From DAOTUB01 sp034437455 (lineage in GTDB: Bacteria > Chloroflexota > Anaerolineae > B4-G1): a stretch of 22,272 nt of DNA. Below, in pieces: positions 14,413 to 21,204 of this stretch (the first letter of the stretch is position 1; each line of letters begins with the position of its first letter). A program made the translations under genes and the position numbers. The stretch is from assembly GCA_034437455.1 (NCBI GenBank), contig DAOTUB010000069.1, positions 1-22,272 on the forward strand, given 5' to 3'. The notes under the pieces were generated by a model. That model saw only the letters and a program-made list of their open reading frames with translations, did not search any database and was not told the origin of the DNA.

Positions 14413-15492
14413 ATGCTAGAGAGCCTGAACAAAGTCGAGGAACGATACGAAGAACTGATGAGCCTGATGGCCGACCCGGAGATTGCGCAGGATTATGAGC
14501 GCGTGGCCGAATATGCCAAGGAACGCGCCGATCTCGAGGACATTGTCGGCGCCTATCGAGATTATAAAGATACGGTTGAGGAACTGGAGGGGACGAAAAC
14601 GCTGCTGGATGACGATGGCGACCCAGAGTTCCAGGAATTGGCGGAAGCGGAAGTTGATAAACTGCAAGCCCGGCTGGAAAAACTGGAGGGCCAACTCCAC
14701 CAACTGTTGCTCCCCAAAGACCCGCGTGACGCCAAGAACGTGATCGTCGAAATTCGCGCTGGCGCCGGCGGCGATGAGGCCGGTCTTTTTGCCGCCGATC
14801 TGTATCGTATGTACACCCGCTATGCCGAGCGGCAACAGTGGAAGACCGAGTTGTTGAGCAGCCACGCTACCGGCGTCGGCGGCTTCAAAGAGGTGATCTT
14901 TGACGTCCGGGGACGCGGGGCCTTCTCTCGCTTCAAGTTCGAAAGCGGCGTCCACCGCGTCCAGCGCATTCCCGTCACCGAGTCTTCCGGGCGTATCCAC
15001 ACCTCCACGGCCACCGTGGCGGTTCTGCCCGAAATTGACGAAGTGGAGGTGCAGATTGACCCCAACGATCTTGAGATCGTAGCTTATGGCGCCTCTGGCC
15101 CTGGCGGGCAGCACATGCAGAAAAACGCCACAGCCATCCGCGTCACCCACGGATCTACCGGCATGGTCGTCGCCTGCGAGTCGGAACGCTCGCAGACCCA
15201 GAACAAGGTGCGGGCGCTATCCATCCTGCGGGCGCGTCTCTACGAGCAAGAACGGCAGAAGCAGGAGGCAGAAGTAGCCCAGGCGCGACGATCTCAGGTC
15301 GGCACTGGCGAGCGCAGCGAAAAGATCCGTACCTATAACTTTCCCCAGAACCGCGTCACCGACCATCGCGTCGGATTGACCCTCCACCAACTGCCCAGTG
15401 TGTTGGACGGCGAACTTGATCCCTTCATTGAAGAACTGACCGCCCAGGAACAGGCAAGGCAATTGGAGGCTATGGGAGAGACTGAAGGATAG
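14413..15492 (+). CDS. prfA: Peptide chain release factor 1
   Basis: This 359-residue class I release factor is of normal length. The PVT tripeptide (187-189) in RIPVTESSGRIHTS is the RF1-type codon-reading motif (P-x-T), so it should read UAA and UAG rather than UGA. The catalytic GGQ is at 231-233. The residues after it read HMQKNATAIR, where E. coli RF1 has HVNTTDSAIR; GGQ itself is intact. The N-terminal domain is the usual long helical bundle. The start ATG at 14413 has GGAGGA close upstream. It is followed by prmC after 13 bases, whose product methylates the GGQ glutamine, the classical prfA-prmC pairing. A hairpin with a T-tract in the leader suggests attenuation. Confidence 0.97.
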   Translation: MLESLNKVEERYEELMSLMADPEIAQDYERVAEYAKERADLEDIVGAYRDYKDTVEELEGTKTLLDDDGDPEFQELAEAEVDKLQARLEKLEGQLHQLLLPKDPRDAKNVIVEIRAGAGGDEAGLFAADLYRMYTRYAERQQWKTELLSSHATGVGGFKEVIFDVRGRGAFSRFKFESGVHRVQRIPVTESSGRIHTSTATVAVLPEIDEVEVQIDPNDLEIVAYGASGPGGQHMQKNATAIRVTHGSTGMVVACESERSQTQNKVRALSILRARLYEQERQKQEAEVAQARRSQVGTGERSEKIRTYNFPQNRVTDHRVGLTLHQLPSVLDGELDPFIEELTAQEQARQLEAMGETEG

Positions 15493-15505
15493 ATACACAT
15501 CACTC

Positions 15506-16402
15506 GTGGGATCAAGACAAGAAGAACTAAAAACTCCATACTGGAAACCTGAAACTGGAAACTCAAACCCGGATGCCAGCATCCAGCGGACCATCCAGCA
15601 AGCGACAACCCGCCTTCATCCCATCACCGACACGCCTCGCCTCGAAGCAGAGATACTACTCAGTCACGTATTGGATGTTTCCCGTACCAAGCTGTTGACC
15701 TACCCCGAACGTCTCCTCACCCCTGATCAACTGTCTCACTACCAGGCCCGTGTCCACCGTCGCGCTTCGGATTATCCCCTTCCCTATCTCACCGGTCGCG
15801 CCGAGTTCTATGGGCTGGAGCTGGAGGTCACGCCCGAGGTAATGATACCTCGACCAGAGACGGAGACGCTGGTGGATCTGGCGCTGGCGCGCCGACCGTC
15901 AGCCATCGTAGACGTGGGCACCGGTTCGGGCTGTATCGCTATCGCACTGGCCGCCCACTTGCCTGAGGTTACCGTCTATAGCATCGAAATCTCATCGGCG
16001 GCGCTGGCGGTGGCACGTCGAAACGTGGAGCGTCATGGCCTGGAGGCGCGCGTGCGATTGATGGTCGGCGACGTGCTCACCCCGCGTCCCAGCCCGGTCG
16101 ATCTGATCGTCTCCAATCCTCCTTATATCTCGGCGAACGAATGGGTAAAATTACCATCATCGGTGCGCAATCACGAGCCTCGCTTGGCTCTCGAAGGCGG
16201 CTCGGATGGATTGGCCATCATCCAACAACTGCTGAGCCAGGCTCCGGCAGTGTTGCGCCCTGGCGGAGCTTTGTTGATCGAGATCGGCGCCGAGCAGGGA
16301 CAGACAGCAAGCCATCTGGCCTGTACTTTATTTCCTCGGGCCGCGGTGCGCGTGCACCCGGATCTGGCTGGACGCGACCGCGTGCTGGAGATCCAGACGT
16401 GA
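15506..16402 (+). CDS. prmC: Release factor glutamine methyltransferase
   Basis: This 298-residue protein N5-methylates the glutamine of the GGQ motif in release factors, using S-adenosylmethionine. The N-terminal helical domain has PRLEAEILLSHVL. The SAM-binding motif is VDVGTGSGCIAIALA, and the active-site NPPY motif is in SNPPYISANEW. The only in-frame start before the conserved region is GTG at 15506, which lacks a good ribosome-binding site. The first 23 or so residues are encoded partly by a 7-bp tandem repeat (15541-15568) and look like translated intergenic DNA, so the true start is uncertain and translation may be coupled to prfA. The stop overlaps the HAD phosphatase start as GTGA. 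Confidence 0.92.
   Translation: MGSRQEELKTPYWKPETGNSNPDASIQRTIQQATTRLHPITDTPRLEAEILLSHVLDVSRTKLLTYPERLLTPDQLSHYQARVHRRASDYPLPYLTGRAEFYGLELEVTPEVMIPRPETETLVDLALARRPSAIVDVGTGSGCIAIALAAHLPEVTVYSIEISSAALAVARRNVERHGLEARVRLMVGDVLTPRPSPVDLIVSNPPYISANEWVKLPSSVRNHEPRLALEGGSDGLAIIQQLLSQAPAVLRPGGALLIEIGAEQGQTASHLACTLFPRAAVRVHPDLAGRDRVLEIQT
15541..15568. repeat. Four degenerate 7-bp tandem repeats (CTGGAAA type)
   Basis: CTGGAAA, CCTGAAA, CTGGAAA and CTCAAAC follow with an exact period of 7. They fall inside the apparent N-terminal extension of prmC. Period and position at a gene boundary match the unrelated TTACGNN heptamers at 2444-2464. Confidence 0.6.
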
Positions 16403-17256
16403 TCCGGCTCCTGGCGCTCGACCTCGACGGGACACTGATAGACGACGAGTTGGTTATATCCCCTGATGTGCGACGAGCCATCGCCGAGGCTCAAGCACGC
16501 GGTGTAAGAGTAACCCTGGCCACCGGCCGCATGCTCGACGCCACGCTCCCTTTTGCGCGCGACCTGGACATCACCGTACCGCTCATCTGCTATCAGGGTG
16601 GACTCATCCAGGCTCTAGGCTCCGACGTGCCGCTCTATCGCGCGACGATGGAGCCGGCCCTGGTACGCGAGATGCTGGAGTGGCAGGCCCAGCGTGGGTG
16701 GCACGTCGTGCTCTACGCCGACAACGACGTCTTTGTCGCCGAGCAACAGTATCCCGAAATCTTTTACCGCATGTTGCTGGGCGAGCGGTTGGTCTGGGTG
16801 GATAATTTGTCTCCCGTGCTCGAACAGCACGAGCCGGTCAAGTTCCTCGTCGTTGCAGAGCGGCCCGAGGCGGACCGTATCGAGAGAGAGATGCGGCAGC
16901 GCTTCGAGGGGCGGATGGAGGTGGTGCGCTCCCACGAGATGTTCGTCGAGGGGAACCCGCTGGGAGTATCGAAAGGGGATGCGCTGCAACGGCTGGCCAC
17001 TCACCTGGACATCCCACAGGAGCAGGTGATGGCGGTCGGCGACCAGGGCAACGACGTCCCGATGATCGCCTGGGCGGGAGTGGGTGTGGCGATGGGCAAC
17101 GGCAGCCCGGCAGCCAGGGCGGTCGCCGATTGGATCGCCCCGCCGCTGGCAGAAGACGGTGCCGCGGCGGCGATCGAACGCTTTATTCTCGCTCCACGAT
17201 CAATAGATGCGAGAGAGCAAAGGCGCGAAGCGGGGTCCGCTCCAGGGCGTAGGTGA
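16399..17256 (+). CDS. Cof-type HAD superfamily phosphatase
   Basis: This 285-residue haloacid dehalogenase-type hydrolase has all four motifs: DLDGTLIDDE with the nucleophile Asp, TLATGR, the lysine in GVSKGDAL, and GDQGNDVPMI. Between motifs II and III is a large C2-type cap domain, which places it in the Cof/YidA group that dephosphorylates sugar phosphates, FMN or PLP. The substrate is unknown. The GTG start at 16399 overlaps the prmC stop by 4 bases, so it is co-translated. The natural family end is near AIERFIL. The last 20 or so residues (Arg-rich, ending APGRR) are read antisense through the 3' end of the convergent methyltransferase gene, giving a 74-base overlap. Confidence 0.88.
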   Translation: MIRLLALDLDGTLIDDELVISPDVRRAIAEAQARGVRVTLATGRMLDATLPFARDLDITVPLICYQGGLIQALGSDVPLYRATMEPALVREMLEWQAQRGWHVVLYADNDVFVAEQQYPEIFYRMLLGERLVWVDNLSPVLEQHEPVKFLVVAERPEADRIEREMRQRFEGRMEVVRSHEMFVEGNPLGVSKGDALQRLATHLDIPQEQVMAVGDQGNDVPMIAWAGVGVAMGNGSPAARAVADWIAPPLAEDGAAAAIERFILAPRSIDAREQRREAGSAPGRR

Positions 17257-17917
17257 TGGCGCGCAAGCCTTTTCCCAGGATCGGGGCACGGGCGACGACG
17301 TTGTCATAGCCGGCAAAAATCTGGGTGTGGTGGACGACGCGGATGGGAAGACCGTCAAAGAGGCGGCGCAGTCCCCCGATGGTGTAAGCCCGGACGTGAG
17401 GAGCCAGCCGGTCGCGCAGCGCCGAGGGCAGCCAGTTGACCAGCGGAATATTGCCAAAGCGATAGCGCCTGCGCCAAAAGACCCCGTGCGTCTCGAAGGG
17501 GTAGAGCCGGTTGGGGACAAAGACGACGATGTGTCCGCCAGACCGTGTCACGCGCACCATCTCGACCACGCAGGCGCGGTCGTCGGCGACGTGCTCCAGC
17601 ACCTCGTGCGAAAAGACCACGTCGAAGGCGGCGTCGGGGAAGGGGAGACGCTCACCGGGGGATTGGACGATGCCCACAGCCCGTTCCCTCGCCTCCAGCG
17701 CCCGTTTCCGCTCGATCTCGATGCCAAAGACGTAAGGGGTTTCGCGGAGAAAGGCCGCCGTGTACATCCCCACGCCGCAGCCCACATCGAGCACGCGCCG
17801 GTCCGCCAGCGTCGCCCAGCGGCGCACCATCTGGAAGCGCCGTTCCTGCCCCGCCCGCCAGACGTAGGAGGGATGGCCGCGAGCGGCGGCCTTGTCCTCG
17901 AAAGTCATCCCTCCCAT
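17183..17917 (-). CDS. Class I SAM-dependent methyltransferase
   Basis: This 244-residue Methyltransf_11-type protein has motif I VLDVGCGVGMYTAAF (about 42-56), an acidic strand GIEIERKR as motif II, and SHEVLEHVADD as motif IV. Downstream lies a substrate-binding part with NRLYPFETHG, typical of methyltransferases acting on lipids, sugars or quinone-like small molecules. The substrate cannot be named. The start is either 17917 or the in-frame ATG at 17908, which overlaps the ubiX stop as ATGA. It is the last gene of the ridA-to-methyltransferase series and converges on the HAD gene with no visible terminator between them. Confidence 0.8.
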   Translation of the reverse strand: MGGMTFEDKAAARGHPSYVWRAGQERRFQMVRRWATLADRRVLDVGCGVGMYTAAFLRETPYVFGIEIERKRALEARERAVGIVQSPGERLPFPDAAFDVVFSHEVLEHVADDRACVVEMVRVTRSGGHIVVFVPNRLYPFETHGVFWRRRYRFGNIPLVNWLPSALRDRLAPHVRAYTIGGLRRLFDGLPIRVVHHTQIFAGYDNVVARAPILGKGLRAITYALERTPLRAFALSHLLIVERE

Positions 17918-18471
17918 CTTGTATATAACTTATTCTCCACACCTAGCCGCGCCAGCACGCGCCCCACGACGCCATCTACGATCTCGGCGACCGTCTGCGG
18001 GTGGCCGTAGAAAGCGGGGATGGGCGGGAAGATGATCGCGCCGATCTCGGCGGCGCGTGCCATCAGGCGGAGATGGCCCAGGTGGAAGGGCGTCTCTCGC
18101 ACGACCAGCAGCAGCGGGCGTCCCTCCTTGAGCGTGACATCGGCGGCGCGGCTCATCAGATCGGCGGCGTGGGAATTGGCGACGGCGGAGAGGGTCTTGA
18201 TCGAGCAGGGCGCGACGATCATGCCGTCTGTGGCAAAAGAGCCGCTGGCGATAGGCGCTGTGAGATCGTCGGGATCGTAGGCGTGGTCGGCCAACGCCTC
18301 GATCTGCACCACCGTGCGGTCGCTCTCGTAGGCGATGACAGAACGGGCGGCCCGGCTGACGATCAGATGCGTCTCGACGTCGGGTCGCTCGGCCAATACC
18401 TCCAGCAAGCGAACACCATAGATCACACCACTGGCCCCCGAAATTCCAATCACCAACCTTTTTCGTTTCAT
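17905..18471 (-). CDS. ubiX: Flavin prenyltransferase UbiX
   Basis: This 188-residue flavoprotein has the UbiX signatures: the FMN-binding GISGASGVIYGVRLLE near the N-terminus, APCSIKTLSAVANSHAADL, and VVRETPFHLGHLRLM followed by IIFPPIPAFYGHP. UbiX joins a dimethylallyl group to FMN to make prenyl-FMN, the cofactor of UbiD-type decarboxylases. No ubiD is present in the window. The ATG at 18471 is chosen because it overlaps the menG stop as ATGA; an upstream ATG at 18486 is possible. The setting beside menA and menG suggests the cofactor serves quinone synthesis here. Confidence 0.93.
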   Translation of the reverse strand: MKRKRLVIGISGASGVIYGVRLLEVLAERPDVETHLIVSRAARSVIAYESDRTVVQIEALADHAYDPDDLTAPIASGSFATDGMIVAPCSIKTLSAVANSHAADLMSRAADVTLKEGRPLLLVVRETPFHLGHLRLMARAAEIGAIIFPPIPAFYGHPQTVAEIVDGVVGRVLARLGVENKLYTRWEG

Positions 18472-19169
18472 CCGTCGTTGTCCCAAGATCCGCGTTCTCC
18501 CACGTGCAGAGCGACTGTTCCCAACGCCATCATTCGGTAGTGGACGTTCTCCAGTCCCACGCGCTCCATCGTGGCTTTCAATTCCTCCGGCGCCAGGAAT
18601 TGCTGTACCGAGCGCGGCAGGTAACGATAGGCGGCAGGCTGGCCGCTCAACATTCCTGTGATGAGCGGCATCAGACGGGCAAAATAGAATCGGAACAGCG
18701 TCCGAAAGCCCGGCGTGCGGGGCCAGGTCATTTCCAGGCAGATCACGCGCCCGCCGGGCTGCACCACGCGACGCTGCTCGGCCAACGCGCCCGGCACGTC
18801 GGCGACGTTGCGCAACAGGAACACGCTCGTGACGGCGTCAAAGCAAGCGTCGGGGAACGGCAGATGTGAACCATCGCCTTGTGTCCAGCGCACCTGCTCG
18901 GTGGTGGGTTTGCGCTGGCCCACGCGCACCATCTCCAGCACCGGATCCACGCCCACGACGGTGCTCCCAGGCCAGCGGCGCAGCAAGGCCAGCGCCATGT
19001 CGCCGGTGCCGGTACCCACGTCGAGCACGCGCCCGCCATCCGGAAGCCCGGCTGCCTCGGCGGCGATCTGTCGCCAGCGCCGGTCGCGCCCAAACGACAT
19101 CAGCCGATTCAGCGCGTCGTACCGGTGAGCGATCTGGGCGAAGGAGACGTGGTCGTCTACAGCTCCCAC
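18468..19169 (-). CDS. menG: Demethylmenaquinone methyltransferase (UbiE/MenG)
   Basis: This 233-residue methyltransferase has UbiE-family landmarks. The N-terminal FAQIAHRYDALNRLMSFG segment is characteristic. The SAM-binding motif is RVLDVGTGTGDMALAL, and later come FLLRNVADVPGAL and a central RVICLEMTWP strand. The enzyme methylates demethylmenaquinone, the final step of menaquinone synthesis. The GTG start at 19169 overlaps the menA 3' end by 13 bases, so the two are translated together. MenA makes its direct substrate. A ubiquinone role is unlikely in this type of bacterium. Confidence 0.9.
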   Translation of the reverse strand: MGAVDDHVSFAQIAHRYDALNRLMSFGRDRRWRQIAAEAAGLPDGGRVLDVGTGTGDMALALLRRWPGSTVVGVDPVLEMVRVGQRKPTTEQVRWTQGDGSHLPFPDACFDAVTSVFLLRNVADVPGALAEQRRVVQPGGRVICLEMTWPRTPGFRTLFRFYFARLMPLITGMLSGQPAAYRYLPRSVQQFLAPEELKATMERVGLENVHYRMMALGTVALHVGERGSWDNDG

Positions 19170-20104
19170 TCAACCACGCCCTGAACGATGTAGCCCAACG
19201 CGATCAGCAGGCCGGTCAAAAGATGGATCTGAATGGTGCCAGCGTTGGCCGGGACCAGCTCTTTGGGATGGTCGTAGTGGACGCGAGCCACGCGATACGC
19301 TTTGATGGCTATCGGCGCCGTCAGGAGTCCCAGCAGGGCGAAGGGCGTGACCACGCCAAACAGAACCCCTACCGCCAGCGATAGATAGGTCGCCGTCAGC
19401 AACAGTCCGTAGGCAGCGGCGGCCCACTTTCGGCCCAACCGCACGACCCAGTGGTTCTTGCCCACAGCGGCGTCGGCTTTCATGTCCTGGAACTGGTTGA
19501 TCCAGACCACCAGCGCGATGAGTATCCCCACCGGCAGCGAAGCGATGACCGGCTCCCAGAAAAATGCCTGTGTCTGCACGTAGGCGCTGCCCAGTGCCAT
19601 CAGGGGGCCAAAGCAGAGTCCGATCAACAGTTCGCCCAGACCCGTGCCCGCAAATCGAAAAGGCGGCGCGGTGTAAAAGAAGCCCGAGATGACGCCGACA
19701 AGCCCCAGCCACAGCACCAACGGGCCGCGCGTAAAGGCCAGCAGCAATCCAATCAGGCTGCCGACGACGAAAAACCCGATGCCCTGCCAGAGAAAGACGC
19801 CTGGCTTGACGAGTCCCATCTGGATGAGGCGGCTGCCGCCGGTGAAGGGGTTGGCGAACTCGGTGTTGATCTCGTCGGAACCCCAGGTGTGGTCAAAGTA
19901 ATCGTTCGTCATATTGGTGCCGGCGTTGAGGCAGATGGCGCCGATCAGCGTCAGCAAAAAATACCACAGGTCGAACGCGCCCGTCCGCGCCCAGGCGATG
20001 GCGGCCCCCAGGCAGACCGGGGCCAGGTCGGCGGTGAAGAACGGCGCGCGCAGCTTGATGATCCACAAAGGCGGCATCTTGGCTGCGGGTTGATTCGTAG
20101 TCAA
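19157..20104 (-). CDS. menA: 1,4-dihydroxy-2-naphthoate polyprenyltransferase (MenA, UbiA superfamily)
   Basis: This 315-residue UbiA-superfamily membrane enzyme has about eight to nine helices. The first aspartate motif is NDYFDHTWGSDE (about residues 67-78), and the second is NQFQDMKAD (about 205-213); they bind Mg2+ and the prenyl diphosphate. The NPFTGGSR segment is typical of MenA. It attaches a polyprenyl chain to dihydroxynaphthoate in the membrane. The start is TTG at 20104, chosen because GGAGG (20110-20114) is ideally placed; an ATG at 20134 lies inside the preceding hairpin region and looks spurious. It overlaps menG by 13 bases. Confidence 0.88.
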   Translation of the reverse strand: MTTNQPAAKMPPLWIIKLRAPFFTADLAPVCLGAAIAWARTGAFDLWYFLLTLIGAICLNAGTNMTNDYFDHTWGSDEINTEFANPFTGGSRLIQMGLVKPGVFLWQGIGFFVVGSLIGLLLAFTRGPLVLWLGLVGVISGFFYTAPPFRFAGTGLGELLIGLCFGPLMALGSAYVQTQAFFWEPVIASLPVGILIALVVWINQFQDMKADAAVGKNHWVVRLGRKWAAAAYGLLLTATYLSLAVGVLFGVVTPFALLGLLTAPIAIKAYRVARVHYDHPKELVPANAGTIQIHLLTGLLIALGYIVQGVVEWEL

Positions 20105-20125
20105 TGTTTCCTCCAAAACTCGGTG

Positions 20126-20159
20126 GAGGTGCAATGCACTTTCAAGTGCGTTGCACCTC
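20126..20159. repeat. 16-bp near-perfect hairpin between the GNAT gene and menA
   Basis: The arm at 20126-20141 (GAGGTGCAATGCACTT) pairs with 20144-20159 over 16 positions with one T-G wobble and only two bases between the arms. It begins 4 bases after the GNAT stop codon and ends 12 bases before the menA ribosome-binding site. Only a short TTTT follows on the minus strand, so it is a weak terminator, an RNA-processing or stability element, or a REP-like palindrome. Confidence 0.75.
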
Positions 20160-20162
20160 GAA

Positions 20163-20666
20163 CTAATCTCTCACGCGAGCCATCACGTGGGTATCCACGT
20201 ATTCGCCCTCGCGAAAGGCGTATTTCCGCTTGGTTCCCTCGATCACAAAACCGAATTTCTCGTACAGGCGAATCGCCGCCACGTTGTCCACATAGACCTC
20301 TAGCTCGATCCGCTTGAGGTTGAGCCAGTTGTCCGCCAGATCCACGATGGCGGCCATCAGCGTCGAACCCACGCCCTGGTTCCAGTAATCGGGATAGACG
20401 CTCACGCCACAGCCGGCGACGTGTCGCATTCGGGGTCTGTGGTTGGGATGCAGCGTGCTGGCTCCAACCACCCGCCCATCCACCTCAGCTACCAGCCGGA
20501 TTATTCCCTCTGGCGGGTTCTCGATCTTTTTCTTGACCACGCCCTCCGATTGGAGCGGTAGCTGGAGCGTGCCCCGGTAGACGCCAGTCTCGGACCAGAG
20601 TTCGTGCATGGCGGGCCAATCGGCGGCGTTCATCGCCCGCACCTGAATTTCTACTTTTTCGTCCAT
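20163..20666 (-). CDS. GNAT family N-acetyltransferase
   Basis: This 167-residue protein of GNAT fold starts with an IQVRAMNAADWPAMHELW segment. The acetyl-CoA-binding motif A is VYPDYWNQGVGSTLM, with the Q-x-x-G-x-G/S pattern. Motif B is LEVYVDNVAAIRLYEKFGF, followed by the terminal YVDTHVMARV strand. The layout resembles RimJ/RimL- or spermidine-acetyltransferase-like members that modify small amines or protein N-termini; the substrate is unknown. The ribosome-binding site GAGG overlaps the ridA stop region, with 9 bases between the genes, so it is read with ridA. A strong hairpin follows its stop codon. Confidence 0.85.
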   Translation of the reverse strand: MDEKVEIQVRAMNAADWPAMHELWSETGVYRGTLQLPLQSEGVVKKKIENPPEGIIRLVAEVDGRVVGASTLHPNHRPRMRHVAGCGVSVYPDYWNQGVGSTLMAAIVDLADNWLNLKRIELEVYVDNVAAIRLYEKFGFVIEGTKRKYAFREGEYVDTHVMARVRD

Positions 20667-20675
20667 TGCATCCTC

Positions 20676-21095
20676 TCAGTCGCAGTCGCAATCCTCCTCT
20701 CCGTCCTCGCAATCGCAGGCCTCGGCCACCATCTCGATCTCGACCCGTCCTCCCAAAGGCAGCGCGGCCGCCTGTACCGCCGAGCGGGCGGGTGGCTTTT
20801 CTGGAAAGAACTCGGCATAGACGCCGTTCATGCGAGAGAACTCGTCCATGTCGGCCAAAAAGACGGTCGCCTTGACCGCGTGTTTCAGGCAAGAGCCGCT
20901 CGCTTCCAGCACCGCCTTGACGTTCTCCAACGCCTGGCGGGTCTGGGCTTCGATGTCCGGCCCGGCGAATTCCTTCGTGCCGGGGATAATGCCCAACTGT
21001 CCGGCGGTAAAGACGAGATTACCGAGGCGAACTCCCTGCGAATAAGGCCCGACTGCGGCTGGCGCTTTTTCTGTGGCAATACTCTTTTTGTTCAT
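20676..21095 (-). CDS. ridA: RidA family imine/enamine deaminase with Cys-Asp-rich tail
   Basis: This 139-residue protein starts at the ATG at 21095, which has AGGAGG about 6 bases upstream; the longer frame to 21161 is an artefact. RidA landmarks are GPYSQGVRLGNLVFTAGQ, the VKATVFLADMDEF strand, and ARSAVQAAALP with the substrate-binding Arg. RidA hydrolyses reactive 2-aminoacrylate-type imines formed by PLP enzymes. The normal family ends near VEIEMVA. Here about 14 further residues follow, containing four Cys alternating with Asp and Glu (CDCEDGEEDCDCD). This acidic Cys tail is not part of the standard fold and might bind metal. It is encoded by repeated TGCGAT/TGCGAC-type codons, so it may have grown from a small DNA repeat. 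Confidence 0.9.
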   Translation of the reverse strand: MNKKSIATEKAPAAVGPYSQGVRLGNLVFTAGQLGIIPGTKEFAGPDIEAQTRQALENVKAVLEASGSCLKHAVKATVFLADMDEFSRMNGVYAEFFPEKPPARSAVQAAALPLGGRVEIEMVAEACDCEDGEEDCDCD

Positions 21096-21171
21096 TTGTA
21101 CCTCCTCGTACTTGATTCTGATTCTCCAATTTCGGCTCCTTGCTTGGCGCAAGCTCCGCACGATAGCAGGG

Positions 21172-21199
21172 ATTATAATGCATTGGAGGGAAAAATCAA
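21172..21199 (-). promoter_or_regulatory. Sigma70-like promoter for ridA and following genes
   Basis: On the minus strand, TTGATT (21194-21199) and a perfect TATAAT (21172-21177) are separated by 16 bases. The site lies directly after the murJ stop and about 75 bases upstream of the ridA ATG. It could drive ridA, the GNAT gene and the quinone genes. Confidence 0.7.
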
Positions 21200-21204
21200 C
21201 TATT

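Noticed and set aside
14416..15150. 244-aa minus-strand ORF
   Set aside because: It lies wholly antisense to prfA, which is certain; a long antisense frame is expected from GC-rich codon use.
17207..18010. 267-aa plus-strand ORF
   Set aside because: It is a shadow of the methyltransferase and ubiX genes; it has an Asp/Val/Gly-rich composition typical of antisense frames.
20105..20134. ATG start of menA at 20134
   Set aside because: It falls in the hairpin region with no ribosome-binding site, while TTG at 20104 has an ideal GGAGG.
21096..21161. N-terminal extension of RidA
   Set aside because: The extra 22 residues lie upstream of a perfect AGGAGG-ATG start, partly downstream of the promoter, and do not belong to the fold.
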